Assembly: GCF_026810365.1 (NCBI RefSeq)
Contig: NZ_CP113948.1
Span: forward strand, 3,435,001-3,499,000
Length of the DNA stretch: 64,000 nt
Source: Flavobacterium praedii
GTDB lineage: Bacteria > Bacteroidota > Bacteroidia > Flavobacteriales > Flavobacteriaceae
Direction of reading: 5' to 3'
A program made the translations under genes and the position numbers. Positions 15,881 to 24,393 of the stretch are shown here, piece by piece. The notes beneath the pieces were generated by a model, which was not told the origin of the DNA, ran no database searches, and saw only the letters and a list, made by a program, of their open reading frames with translations. The first letter of the stretch is position 1. Each line of letters starts with the position of its first letter.

Positions 15881-15916
15881 TTTGAAATTAACTAATTGTA
15901 ATTAAAATATCAAAGT

Positions 15917-17380
15917 ATGAAACATCTTAACAAACTTTTAGTTGCTGGTATGATGGTGATGGGATTAAGCTCTCAGGCACAAGACAGTAACAATAAATGG
16001 GCTATCGGTTTCGGAGTAAACGCGATTGACTACAGATCTAGTGCTGGAGGTGACTTTATGAGTCATTTTGATCAGCCATTTAAAGTAAGCGACAACTGGA
16101 ATATTCTTCCTTCAGTTTCTTACATCAACGTTTCAAGATACGTAGGAAGTGGTTTTATCGTGGGAGTTACAGGTTCTATCAACCAAGTAGATAAATTTGT
16201 TGTTCCAGTTCCTGGGCGTACACCAAATGGACCTAGTGATTTTATAGCTGTAAATCCTGGAGACTTAATGTACTACGGAGTAGATGCTACACTTACTTAT
16301 AGTTTCATGGAATTATTAAAATCTAAAGTAATTGAGCCTACATTAAGTGTTGGTGGAGGTTATACTTTCTTAGGTGACGAAAGTTACGGAACTGTAAACC
16401 CAGGAGTTGGATTAAACTTTTGGTTTACTGAAAATGTAGGTCTTTCTTTATTAGGAGTTTACAAAAAATCTTTTGGAGACAGACAATATGCTGGTACAAA
16501 TACTCCTGATGCTCCATCTTACACTCAATATTCTGCAGGACTTGTTTTCAAGTTTGGTGCTAAAGATACTGATGGTGATGGAATCTATGATAGAGATGAC
16601 GCTTGTCCAGAAGTGGCAGGTTTAAAACAATTCAATGGTTGTCCTGACACAGATTCTGATGGTATTACAGATGCTTCAGATAAATGTCCTACAATTGCTG
16701 GTCCAGCTGAATTTCAAGGATGTCCTGATACAGACGGTGACGGTGTAGCAGATCCTGATGATGCTTGTCCTACTGTTGCAGGTTTGAAACAATTCCAAGG
16801 TTGTCCTGATACTGACGGAGATGGTATTACTGACGCTTCTGACAAATGTCCTACAGTAGCTGGTCCTGCTAGCAATAATGGATGTCCTCTTCCATTAGAT
16901 GCTGATAAAGATGGTGTACCTGATACAGAGGATGATTGTCCTATCCTAGCTGGTCCTGCAAGCAACAAAGGTTGTCCTGAAGTAACTGAAGAAGTAGTTA
17001 AAGAATTAAGAGTTCAAGCTAGATCAATTTTCTTTGTAACTGGTAAAGCTACTTTAGATGCTGCTAAACCTGCAACTGCAACTAGTTTGGATGCTATCAA
17101 AGAAATTTTGAAAAACTATCCTAATGCTAGATTTGAAGTTAATGGACATACTGACAATGTTGGTAAACCAGCAATGAACAAAAAACTTTCTGAAGCTAGA
17201 GCAAAAGCAGTTGTTGATGCTTTAGTATCAAGAGGAATTAATCCAGCTAACTTGACTGCACAAGGTTTCGGAGATACTAAACCAGTAGCTTCAAACAAAA
17301 CAGCAAAAGGAAAAGCTGCAAATAGAAGAACTGAAATTGTATATGTTGGTGGACCTTCTGGAATGAAAGTAAACCCATAA
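15917..17380 (+). CDS. OmpA-family outer-membrane protein with thrombospondin type-3 repeats
   Basis: 487 residues. Signal peptide [22 protein letters not shown]; beta-barrel domain about 24-215; five calcium-binding-type repeats (DTDGDGI..D..D.CP) at about 216-355; OmpA-like peptidoglycan-binding domain about 365-480 with [24 protein letters not shown] and NRRTEIVYV. Links the outer membrane to peptidoglycan. The repeats are nearly identical in DNA (16565-16980), so repeat number may vary by recombination. Strong promoter upstream and strong terminator downstream: a single-gene, probably highly expressed unit. Confidence 0.95.
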   Translation: MKHLNKLLVAGMMVMGLSSQAQDSNNKWAIGFGVNAIDYRSSAGGDFMSHFDQPFKVSDNWNILPSVSYINVSRYVGSGFIVGVTGSINQVDKFVVPVPGRTPNGPSDFIAVNPGDLMYYGVDATLTYSFMELLKSKVIEPTLSVGGGYTFLGDESYGTVNPGVGLNFWFTENVGLSLLGVYKKSFGDRQYAGTNTPDAPSYTQYSAGLVFKFGAKDTDGDGIYDRDDACPEVAGLKQFNGCPDTDSDGITDASDKCPTIAGPAEFQGCPDTDGDGVADPDDACPTVAGLKQFQGCPDTDGDGITDASDKCPTVAGPASNNGCPLPLDADKDGVPDTEDDCPILAGPASNKGCPEVTEEVVKELRVQARSIFFVTGKATLDAAKPATATSLDAIKEILKNYPNARFEVNGHTDNVGKPAMNKKLSEARAKAVVDALVSRGINPANLTAQGFGDTKPVASNKTAKGKAANRRTEIVYVGGPSGMKVNP

Positions 17381-17403
17381 TACTATTTAAATATTATTTT
17401 TCT

Positions 17404-17435
17404 AAAAAGCCGTTCTTAATTGAACGGCTTTTTTT
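17404..17435 (+). terminator. Intrinsic terminator after the OmpA-family gene
   Basis: AAAAAGCCGTTC-ttaatt-GAACGGCTTTTTTT, perfect stem and T-run. It ends 12 bp before the next ATG (17447), which argues against an AddB start at 17420 inside the terminator. Confidence 0.93.
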
Positions 17436-17446
17436 ATATTTATAAA

Positions 17447-20212
17447 ATGAATACTATTTCTTTTTTAGATAAAATTGCAACTGTACTACTTACAGATTAT
17501 AGAAATATACTAGCCGAGACGGTTATAGTTTTACCCAATAAGCGAGCCAAAATATTTCTTATTGAAGCTTTAAAAAACCAAACTGAGACAAATATATTTT
17601 CGCCTGAAATTATAAGTATAGAAGATTTTGTTCAAAACATTTCAGGAATAAGAACTATTGATCCTATAGAATTGTTATTTGAATTCTATGAAGTTTATTT
17701 GTCTATTACGGAAAAAAAGAATCAACAATCTTTTGAACTTTTTGCCAATTGGGGCAAAACCTTACTTCAGGATTTTAATGAAATCGATCGTTATTTATTA
17801 GACTCCAAACATGTCTTATCCTACTTGAAAGATATTGAAGATATTAAAAAGTGGGGAATTGAAGTTGAAAATAAAACTCAGTTACTCGAAAACTATATTG
17901 ATTTTTGGAAATTATTGCCCAATTATTACCAATCTCTTTACGAACATTTGTTGAAAAAAGGAATCGGATATCAAGGATTGATATATAGAGAGGCCGTAAA
18001 TAATATGTTGAATTTTTCAAAATTAATTCAAGGGAAACAATTTGTTTTTGCTGGTTTTAATGCATTGAATGCCGCAGAAGAAAAAATAATTCAACATCTT
18101 ATTGCTAATGAGCAAGCTAAGATTTATTGGGATTCGGATCAAACTTTTCTTAACGATCCATATCATGATGCGGGCTTGTTTGTACGTCGTTTCAAAGAAA
18201 GTTGGAAACATTATAAATCACACCCCTTTGAATGGATAGTAGATGATTTTTCGGCAACCAAAAACATTCACGTTATTGGTACACCAAAAACGATTGGTCA
18301 AGCCAAAATTGCTGGGAGTATTATTGAAAAAATCAATATTGAAAATCCCAATACTCCATTAGATAAAGTGGCTATTGTATTAGGAGAAGAGAATTTATTG
18401 ATTCCACTCTTGTATTCTCTTCCAAATTCTGTTGGTGCTTTGAATATTACGATGGGATATTCTAGTAAAAACAATCCAGCGCAAATATTGATCGCTAAAT
18501 TGTTTAAAATGCACACCAATGCATTGTCTAGAAGCAATAGTAGTTACGTTTTTTATTACAAAGACGTTTTGGATATTCTTACCCATCCATTAATTGAGCC
18601 ATATGCCAACACTAGTGCTTTGGTTAGCATTATCAATAAGAACAATTACACATTTATCAGTCATCATAAATTATTGGAATTAAATGATAATGCCAGTGAT
18701 TTATTCTCGCTTGTTTTTCAAAAATGGGAAAGTGGTTCTATTGCTGTTTTAAAAATAATTTCGAGTTTGTTACTAAAGGTGAAGAGCAATTTGAGTGATG
18801 AAAATGAAGAGGAAAAAATAACTAAATCTTTTGTTTACGCCATTTTTAAAGTAATTAATAAGTTGATTAATTATTATTCTCAACACAAAGAAATTGATAC
18901 AATTGATACTTTACATACCATTTACAAACAACTAATTGATCTGGCTGAAGTTTCTTTTGAAGGAGAACCTTTGAATGGACTTCAAATTATGGGTGTTCTC
19001 GAAAGTAGAGTATTGGATTTTGAAACGGTTATAATCACTTCTATGAACGAAGGGAAATTCCCTGCTGGGAAATCACAGAATTCTTTTATTCCTTATGATG
19101 TGAAACGCGAATTGGGATTGCCGACTTTTAAAGAGAAAGATGCCATTTACACCTATCACTTTTACCATTTGTTGCAACGCGCCAAAAACATTTATTTATT
19201 GTATAATACCGAAAGTGAAGGTCTTGATGCAGGAGAGAAAAGTCGTTTCATAACTCAACTAGAAGTAGAGAAACAACCCAAACACAATTTAACCCACGAA
19301 ATTTACAATGCTGTTTTGCCTGAAACTGCTTATCAGCCAATGGTTATTCCGAAATCAGAGAAGGTGGTGATGAGGCTGAGAGAAATTGCTGAAAAAGGTT
19401 TTTCACCTTCGGCATTAACAAGTTATATTAGGAATCCGATTCAGTTTTATTTTCAAAAGATTTTGCGGATTAGTGAAGTCGAAGAGGTTGAAGAGAATAT
19501 TGCTTTGAATACGTTAGGTACAATTATACACGAGACTTTACGGGTTTTATACGAACCTTTTATTGGTAAGTTTATTTCAGATACTGATATTCAAAATTGT
19601 ATTAAGAAAATTGATTCCGAAGTTTTGATTCAATTTAAATTGGTTTACAAAGAAGGGGAAATCAAAAAAGGAAGGAACTTATTGGCTTTTGAAGTAGCAA
19701 AACGAAATGTTTTCAATTTCTTGAAAGTAGAATTAGAAAGTATTAAAAACGGAGATGCTATAAAGATTCTGGAACTTGAAAAAACGTTTGAAAGAATGGT
19801 GCAACATCCGAGTTTGCCTTTTCCTGTTTTGATTAGAGGAAATGTGGATCGAATTGAAGAACGCAACGGCATCATCAGAATCATTGATTACAAAACGGGT
19901 AAAGTGGAGAAATCCAGTGTCACTCTTAAATCTTGGAAAGGATTAACGGATGATATAAAAAATGATAAAATCATTCAGGTTTTGGCATACGCCTATATGT
20001 ATGAGGAAAATGCAAAAGGCAAACCTATTGAGGCAGGAATCATTTCGTTCAAAAATCTAAAATCAGGTTTTTTGCCCTTTAATTTTAAAGAAGAAAAAGA
20101 GAGTGTTTCCATTATTAACAATGATATCCAATCCAATTATTTGGAGCAAATTGTTTTGTTACTGAATGAAATTTTGGATGTCACAATTCCTTTTGAGGAG
20201 AAAATTTTATAA
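17447..20212 (+). CDS. AddB-like PD-(D/E)XK nuclease / helicase-like subunit
   Basis: 921 residues from the ATG at 17447 (MNTISFLDKIATVLL). N-terminal half is an inactivated-helicase-like region (ETVIVLPNKRAKIFLIEAL; VIITSMNEGKFPAGK). C-terminal nuclease: FSPSALTSYIRNPIQFYFQ, then IRIIDYKTGKVEKS with catalytic Asp and Lys. Partner of the AddA-like protein for break resection. The Cys residues that bind iron-sulfur in Bacillus AddB are not evident near RNPIQFYF, which is usual for the Bacteroidota form. A short gap (4 bp) joins it to the next small gene. Confidence 0.87.
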   Translation: MNTISFLDKIATVLLTDYRNILAETVIVLPNKRAKIFLIEALKNQTETNIFSPEIISIEDFVQNISGIRTIDPIELLFEFYEVYLSITEKKNQQSFELFANWGKTLLQDFNEIDRYLLDSKHVLSYLKDIEDIKKWGIEVENKTQLLENYIDFWKLLPNYYQSLYEHLLKKGIGYQGLIYREAVNNMLNFSKLIQGKQFVFAGFNALNAAEEKIIQHLIANEQAKIYWDSDQTFLNDPYHDAGLFVRRFKESWKHYKSHPFEWIVDDFSATKNIHVIGTPKTIGQAKIAGSIIEKINIENPNTPLDKVAIVLGEENLLIPLLYSLPNSVGALNITMGYSSKNNPAQILIAKLFKMHTNALSRSNSSYVFYYKDVLDILTHPLIEPYANTSALVSIINKNNYTFISHHKLLELNDNASDLFSLVFQKWESGSIAVLKIISSLLLKVKSNLSDENEEEKITKSFVYAIFKVINKLINYYSQHKEIDTIDTLHTIYKQLIDLAEVSFEGEPLNGLQIMGVLESRVLDFETVIITSMNEGKFPAGKSQNSFIPYDVKRELGLPTFKEKDAIYTYHFYHLLQRAKNIYLLYNTESEGLDAGEKSRFITQLEVEKQPKHNLTHEIYNAVLPETAYQPMVIPKSEKVVMRLREIAEKGFSPSALTSYIRNPIQFYFQKILRISEVEEVEENIALNTLGTIIHETLRVLYEPFIGKFISDTDIQNCIKKIDSEVLIQFKLVYKEGEIKKGRNLLAFEVAKRNVFNFLKVELESIKNGDAIKILELEKTFERMVQHPSLPFPVLIRGNVDRIEERNGIIRIIDYKTGKVEKSSVTLKSWKGLTDDIKNDKIIQVLAYAYMYEENAKGKPIEAGIISFKNLKSGFLPFNFKEEKESVSIINNDIQSNYLEQIVLLLNEILDVTIPFEEKIL

Positions 20213-20216
20213 AGGA

Positions 20217-20513
20217 ATGAGTAGAAAATGGAACAACCTGTTTGCGTTTTTCAAAAGCACGCTTGTGATTAATTTTGCAGCTAGTTTTTTTGTCTTTCTT
20301 TTTGGTGGACTTATAGCTTTTAATTATTCGGTTCTGACTTTTGGTTTTGGTTTAAGTTTACTCTTTAAAGAAGTTAACTCCAAAAATGAATACGTGTTTT
20401 ATTTCAATAATAAAATTTCTAAAATGCAGCTTTGGATGTATTCTTGGTGTTTTACTTTTGCTTTTTTAATTATTTCGGTTTGTATTTTTAATGTAATAAA
20501 AAGATTGTTTTGA
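20217..20513 (+). CDS. Small membrane protein
   Basis: 98 residues from the ATG at 20217 (MSRKWNNLFAFFKSTLVI), 4 bp after the AddB stop; an ATG at 20166 would overlap AddB by 46 bp. Two hydrophobic stretches, about 14-45 and 75-95, separated by a charged loop (KEVNSKNEYVFYFNNK). The stop overlaps the TTG start of the ABC ATPase, so the two are translationally coupled. This suggests it may be a membrane partner of that ATPase, although it is too short to be a normal permease. Family not recognised. Confidence 0.65.
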   Translation: MSRKWNNLFAFFKSTLVINFAASFFVFLFGGLIAFNYSVLTFGFGLSLLFKEVNSKNEYVFYFNNKISKMQLWMYSWCFTFAFLIISVCIFNVIKRLF

Positions 20514-21181
20514 AAAATCATTTATTAGAAATAGATAGTGTTCAGAAATCTTTTGACAACAAAAACATTTTGTCGGATGTTTATTTAAAATGCGAGACAA
20601 ATGATATTATTGGACTTCTTGGCAGGAATGGTTCAGGTAAGTCAACTTTGCTAAAAATTATTTTTGGTATTGAATCTGCCGATTTTAAATTTGTTAGAAT
20701 TGATGGTAATGTCAAAACAAAGACTAAGGATTTATTCGATGAAATTAGTTATCTGCCTCAAGATAATTGTATTCCGAAGGCATTTTCAGTTAAAAAAGCG
20801 ATTCAACTTTCAGTTTCAAAAGAAAAGATTTCGGCGTTTTTTGCAGATGAAATGATTGAATCGATTTTAGATAAAGAGATTGCTCATTTGTCTGGTGGTG
20901 AATTACGCTATTTAGAAATTAAAATCATCCTCAATAATTCTTCAAAATTTGTCTTGTTGGATGAACCTTACAATGGTTTATCTCCTTTGTTAGTTTCTAA
21001 AGTGAATGAATTAATAGTTGCCAATTCAAAAAAGAAAGGGATTATTATTTCTGATCACAATTATGAAAACGTAATCAAAGTATCAAACAAATTGGTTTTG
21101 CTCAAAGAAGGCAAGGCGCATCATCTGCTTTGCAAAGAAGAATTAATTGAGAAAGGCTATTTGAAAGAAGGAATGCTTTAA
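20510..21181 (+). CDS. ABC transporter ATP-binding protein
   Basis: 223 residues. Walker A IGLLGRNGSGKSTLLKII, signature LSGGELRYLEI, Walker B FVLLDEPYNGLSP, switch His in IISDHNYENVIK. Starts with TTG at 20510, overlapping the preceding stop (TTGA); no ATG is near. Overall shape resembles LptB/LivF-type short ATPases. No permease of usual size is adjacent; the only candidate membrane partner is the 98-residue protein upstream. Substrate unknown. The stop overlaps the stop of the convergent hydrolase gene. Confidence 0.85.
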   Translation: MKNHLLEIDSVQKSFDNKNILSDVYLKCETNDIIGLLGRNGSGKSTLLKIIFGIESADFKFVRIDGNVKTKTKDLFDEISYLPQDNCIPKAFSVKKAIQLSVSKEKISAFFADEMIESILDKEIAHLSGGELRYLEIKIILNNSSKFVLLDEPYNGLSPLLVSKVNELIVANSKKKGIIISDHNYENVIKVSNKLVLLKEGKAHHLLCKEELIEKGYLKEGML

Positions 21182-21960
21182 ATTTTTTTCAAAAAGTTTC
21201 CTAAAACAGTTAGTAATTCGGCTTGATTTTCAATAGAACTCATGTGTCCATCTTCAAAAGTAACCAATTCAACATCAGTTCCTTTTATTTGTTCGAGGTT
21301 TTCTTCGTAATTGAGAACGGGGTCTTTTTTTCCCAGAATCAATAATTTTGGATAAGTAGTGGTGTGTAAAAGAAATTCTCGGTCTTTTCGAACTTTCATT
21401 CCTTCCAATGAGGCGACAATTCCTTGCAAAGGGGTTTGTAGAGCTTGAATTTTGACTGCTTCAATTTCTTTGATAAGAATTTCACGGTTCTCTTCACTGA
21501 ACAAATTGGCTATCGATAAGCGGATGAAGGTTTCGTAATCTTTTTTGACCGCTTTGATGGCTCGGTCTCTGTTTTTCTTTCTTTCGGGACTGTCTTCTTT
21601 GGAAGTAGAGTTTAGCAATACCAATCCTTTCATGTTTTCTGGATACAATTCGGCGAAAGCCAATGCCACGTAACCGCCCATAGAATGTCCTACAAGAATG
21701 GCTTTTCGAATTCGTAATTTGGATAAAACTTCATGAACCACATCGGCGTTTTCTTCCATGGTTTGTATGTAACCCAAACTTTCGGTTTTGCCGTGCCCCA
21801 ATAAATCGATGGTTATGATTCGGTTTCTTTTGCTCAATTCGGTAACATAAGCATCCCACATGGTTTTGTTTTCTAGAAAACCGTGCAGCAAAACTACAGT
21901 CGTTCCTTTTCCGGAATCCGAATACGAAATTTGCGTGTTTTTGTAGAGAAGTGTTTCCAA
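21178..21960 (-). CDS. Alpha/beta-hydrolase
   Basis: 260 residues. Oxyanion region VVLLHGFLENKTMWD, nucleophile elbow LVGHSMGGYVALAF (Ser), acid in LILGKKDPVLNYEEN, and His in FEDGHMSSIENQ complete the triad. Esterase/lipase-type enzymes of this group (BioH/MhpC-like) act on small carboxylic esters; the substrate is not predictable. No signal peptide. Its stop codon overlaps that of the convergent ABC gene by 4 bp. Confidence 0.88.
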   Translation of the reverse strand: METLLYKNTQISYSDSGKGTTVVLLHGFLENKTMWDAYVTELSKRNRIITIDLLGHGKTESLGYIQTMEENADVVHEVLSKLRIRKAILVGHSMGGYVALAFAELYPENMKGLVLLNSTSKEDSPERKKNRDRAIKAVKKDYETFIRLSIANLFSEENREILIKEIEAVKIQALQTPLQGIVASLEGMKVRKDREFLLHTTTYPKLLILGKKDPVLNYEENLEQIKGTDVELVTFEDGHMSSIENQAELLTVLGNFLKKI

Positions 21961-22022
21961 AAGAGTGAAGATTATGTTGATAGTTTACAATTGCAAAATT
22001 AATTTTTTAAATTCCTAAATGC

Positions 22023-22030
22023 TACATTTG
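22023..22030 (+). promoter_or_regulatory. Candidate -10 of the AbiH gene
   Basis: TACATTTG fits TAnnTTTG, 20 bp before the ATG at 22051. No well-spaced TTG -35. Confidence 0.4.
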
Positions 22031-22050
22031 ATGAAAGCATTTTATAAAAT

Positions 22051-23277
22051 ATGAACAGACTAGTAATTATTGGAAACGGTTTTGATTTGGCTCATGGATT
22101 GCCAACTAGATATAAAGATTTTATTGATGACTACTGGGAAAGTATTAAAGATACTAATCATAATGAGTTGGTTACATTTAATTTGGGTTGTTATGGTCAA
22201 TTCAACGGTCATAAAAATCTAAATAATTTAATTGATTTGATTGCTAATATTAATAGTGATTTTAGAAGAGAAGGGATAGAGATATATAAATTTAAGGAGC
22301 ATTTACAACCATTAACTGATAATAGAATTCAAATTTTGCAATATAAAAACAAATTATTTAAATTAATAAATGAAATTCCAATTGAAAATTGGGTCGATGT
22401 AGAAAATGAATATTACAAAGAATTAAAAAAAATACTCAAATCAAGTTCATTAAGTATTGAGTACAAAAAACGTTATGTAAAGAATCTAAATATAGAATTT
22501 GAACAAATTAAAAATTTATTTGAAATCTATTTGCAAGAAAGGGTTGTTGATAAATATGAATTAAATTTTACTAAGAATCAAAATGTTGATTGGATAAAGA
22601 TTTATAATTATCTAAAACCAATTTCATTAATGAGTAATGAACATAATATTTTTAAAGAATTTATTAAAGCTGAAGATGTCAATGAAATAAAAAAGCATTT
22701 TAAAAAAGAAGGAAATGAAGAAATAGTAAATAATTTGTATTTTTTAAATTTCAATTATACTCCAATAGCAAGTATTTATTCTGCAATATTTGAAAAAGAA
22801 GATCGGATTGAAAGTGTTGTAAATTTCATTCATGGAGAGCTACAAAATGTAAGCAATAACAAAATAAATTTTGGTTTTGGAGACGAAATGGATGATGATT
22901 ATAAACTAATTGAAAATATAGATGACAATGAATATTTGAAGAATTTTAAATCATTTCAATACTTGCAAAATTCTAATTACAATGATTTACTGAGGTATAT
23001 TGACAGTGAAAAATTTCAAGTTTTGATTATGGGTCATTCTTGTGGTTTGTCGGACAGGACTTTATTAAATACTATTTTTGAACATAATAATTGTCGTTCA
23101 ATAAAAGTATTTTATCATGAGAGAAAAGATGAGAATGGTAAAGTAATTAATGATAACTATACTGAAATTATTCAAAATATATCTAGACATTTCAATAAGA
23201 AGAAATTGATGAGAGAAAAAATCGTTAACAAAACACTTTGTCAACCTTTGCCCCAAATTAAGCTTCCATTAAAATAA
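22051..23277 (+). CDS. AbiH-family abortive-infection protein
   Basis: 408 residues. Begins MNRLVIIGNGFDLAHGLPT, the hallmark of the AbiH family (named from a lactococcal phage-resistance plasmid), and has later family motifs FLNFNYTPIASIY (about 231-243), FIHGEL (about 259) and LIMGHSCGLSDRTLL (about 331). The family is thought to abort phage infection by killing or arresting the infected cell; the biochemical activity is not established. Lys/Asn/Ile-rich and visibly more AT-rich than neighbouring housekeeping genes, suggesting horizontal acquisition. It stands alone, between divergent and convergent host genes, with its own -10 element. Confidence 0.9.
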   Translation: MNRLVIIGNGFDLAHGLPTRYKDFIDDYWESIKDTNHNELVTFNLGCYGQFNGHKNLNNLIDLIANINSDFRREGIEIYKFKEHLQPLTDNRIQILQYKNKLFKLINEIPIENWVDVENEYYKELKKILKSSSLSIEYKKRYVKNLNIEFEQIKNLFEIYLQERVVDKYELNFTKNQNVDWIKIYNYLKPISLMSNEHNIFKEFIKAEDVNEIKKHFKKEGNEEIVNNLYFLNFNYTPIASIYSAIFEKEDRIESVVNFIHGELQNVSNNKINFGFGDEMDDDYKLIENIDDNEYLKNFKSFQYLQNSNYNDLLRYIDSEKFQVLIMGHSCGLSDRTLLNTIFEHNNCRSIKVFYHERKDENGKVINDNYTEIIQNISRHFNKKKLMREKIVNKTLCQPLPQIKLPLK

Positions 23278-23307
23278 AAAAACGGCTTCCATCACTGAAA
23301 GCCGTTT
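23275..23307 (-). terminator. Terminator hairpin downstream of the AIM24-like gene (copy 1 of 2)
   Basis: AACGGCTT (23281-23288) / AAGCCGTT (23299-23306), with an A-run at 23274-23282 that becomes a T-run on the minus strand. Begins within 4 bp of the AbiH stop. Almost identical to the hairpin at 24341-24372. Confidence 0.82.
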
Positions 23308-23329
23308 GTAATAACTATTTAGAGAAAGT

Positions 23330-24136
23330 TTAAAATCGATTATCCCCATCCAAAAGATTGCCAAGTCCGCCTAGCAAACTTCCTTCTTCGCGACTGTTAC
23401 CGCCAGATCTTGGTGCCGAAGCAATGATTCTATCGGCCAATCTAGAGAAAGGTAATGATTGTATGTACACAGTTCCTGGACCTTTCAAGGTAGCGTAAAA
23501 TAAACCTTCCCCGCCAAAAATGGAGTTCTTGATTCCGCCGATGAATTCAATATCATAATCAACATCTTTGGTAAATCCGATGATGCAACCTGTATCTACT
23601 TTTAGGACTTCGCCTGGAGCCAATTCTTTTTTGGCCATTGTTCCGCCAGAATGAACGAAGGCCATTCCGTCTCCTTCTATTTTTTGCATGATGAAACCTT
23701 CGCCTCCAAATAAACCACGACCCAGTTTTTGGGAGAATTCTATTCCGACAGAAACACCTTTGGCAGCGCACAAAAAGGAACTCTTTTGGCAGATAAATTT
23801 TCCTTGAAATTGTGTTAAATCAATTGGGAGAATTTTTCCGGGATAGGGAGAAGCAAATGAAACCTTACTTTTGGTACTGCCTTGATTTAAAAAAGCGGTC
23901 ATGAATAAGCTTTCGCCTGTAAGAACTCTTTTTCCAGCATTTAGAAGTTTGCCAAATAATCCTGAACCTGATTGTTGTGCGGAACCATCTCCAAAAATGG
24001 TTTCCATTTGGATGTTGTTTTCCATCATCATAAAACTGCCAGCTTCGGCAATTACGATTTCTTGTGGATCTAATTCTATTTCGACATATTGCATTTCTTC
24101 GCCAAAAATCTGGTAATCTATTTCGTGTGCTTGCAT
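23330..24136 (-). CDS. TIGR00266 / AIM24-family protein
   Basis: 268 residues. Typical features: MQAHEIDYQIFGEEMQYVEI at the start, the segment VIAEAGSFMMMENNIQMET, many Gly-rich turns (GRGLFGGEGFIMQKIEGDG, FGGEGLFYATLKGPG), and an S/G/R-rich tail. The family folds as a beta-prism related to the yeast mitochondrial protein Aim24; bacterial role is unknown. No signal peptide or membrane segment. Single gene with its own terminator. Confidence 0.87.
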   Translation of the reverse strand: MQAHEIDYQIFGEEMQYVEIELDPQEIVIAEAGSFMMMENNIQMETIFGDGSAQQSGSGLFGKLLNAGKRVLTGESLFMTAFLNQGSTKSKVSFASPYPGKILPIDLTQFQGKFICQKSSFLCAAKGVSVGIEFSQKLGRGLFGGEGFIMQKIEGDGMAFVHSGGTMAKKELAPGEVLKVDTGCIIGFTKDVDYDIEFIGGIKNSIFGGEGLFYATLKGPGTVYIQSLPFSRLADRIIASAPRSGGNSREEGSLLGGLGNLLDGDNRF

Positions 24137-24210
24137 GATTTCTAGAGTTTTAATTTTTTTAATGAGTCGGTTAGAGATTTAGAATGTTACAAACGGTTAC
24201 CAAAATATGT

Positions 24211-24330
24211 GGTTTTACGCGCGAGGGATAGCAACGGAAAGCCCACAGTCCCGACTTTTTTCGGGACGAGGACTTGCAGTGAATAGCCCGACCCAACTGG
24301 AGTTTACGGAGGTTGGGACGCGCCCAAATT
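24211..24330. repeat. Flavobacterial palindromic interspersed repeat, copy B (inverted)
   Basis: Contains GAGGGATAGCAACGGAAAG, hairpin GTCCCGA / TCGGGAC around 24248-24267, then TTGCAGTGAATAGCCCGACC and a second hairpin CCCAAC / GTTGGG, ending near CGCGCCC. Read on the minus strand this has the same order of parts as copies A and C (left box, hairpin, 'gatagc/gatggaa' right box). GC-rich compared with its surroundings. Lies in the intergenic space between the AIM24-like and aminopeptidase genes. Confidence 0.75.
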
Positions 24331-24340
24331 ATGTAGGAAC

Positions 24341-24372
24341 AAAAAAACGGCTTCCATTACTGAAAGCCGTTT
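24341..24372 (-). terminator. Terminator hairpin downstream of aminopeptidase P (copy 2 of 2)
   Basis: A-run, then AACGGCTT / AAGCCGTT with loop ccattactga. Differs from the copy at 23275-23307 by one loop base. T-run on the minus strand ends the aminopeptidase transcript. Confidence 0.82.
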
Positions 24373-24393
24373 AAGATAGTATAAAATATAGAT

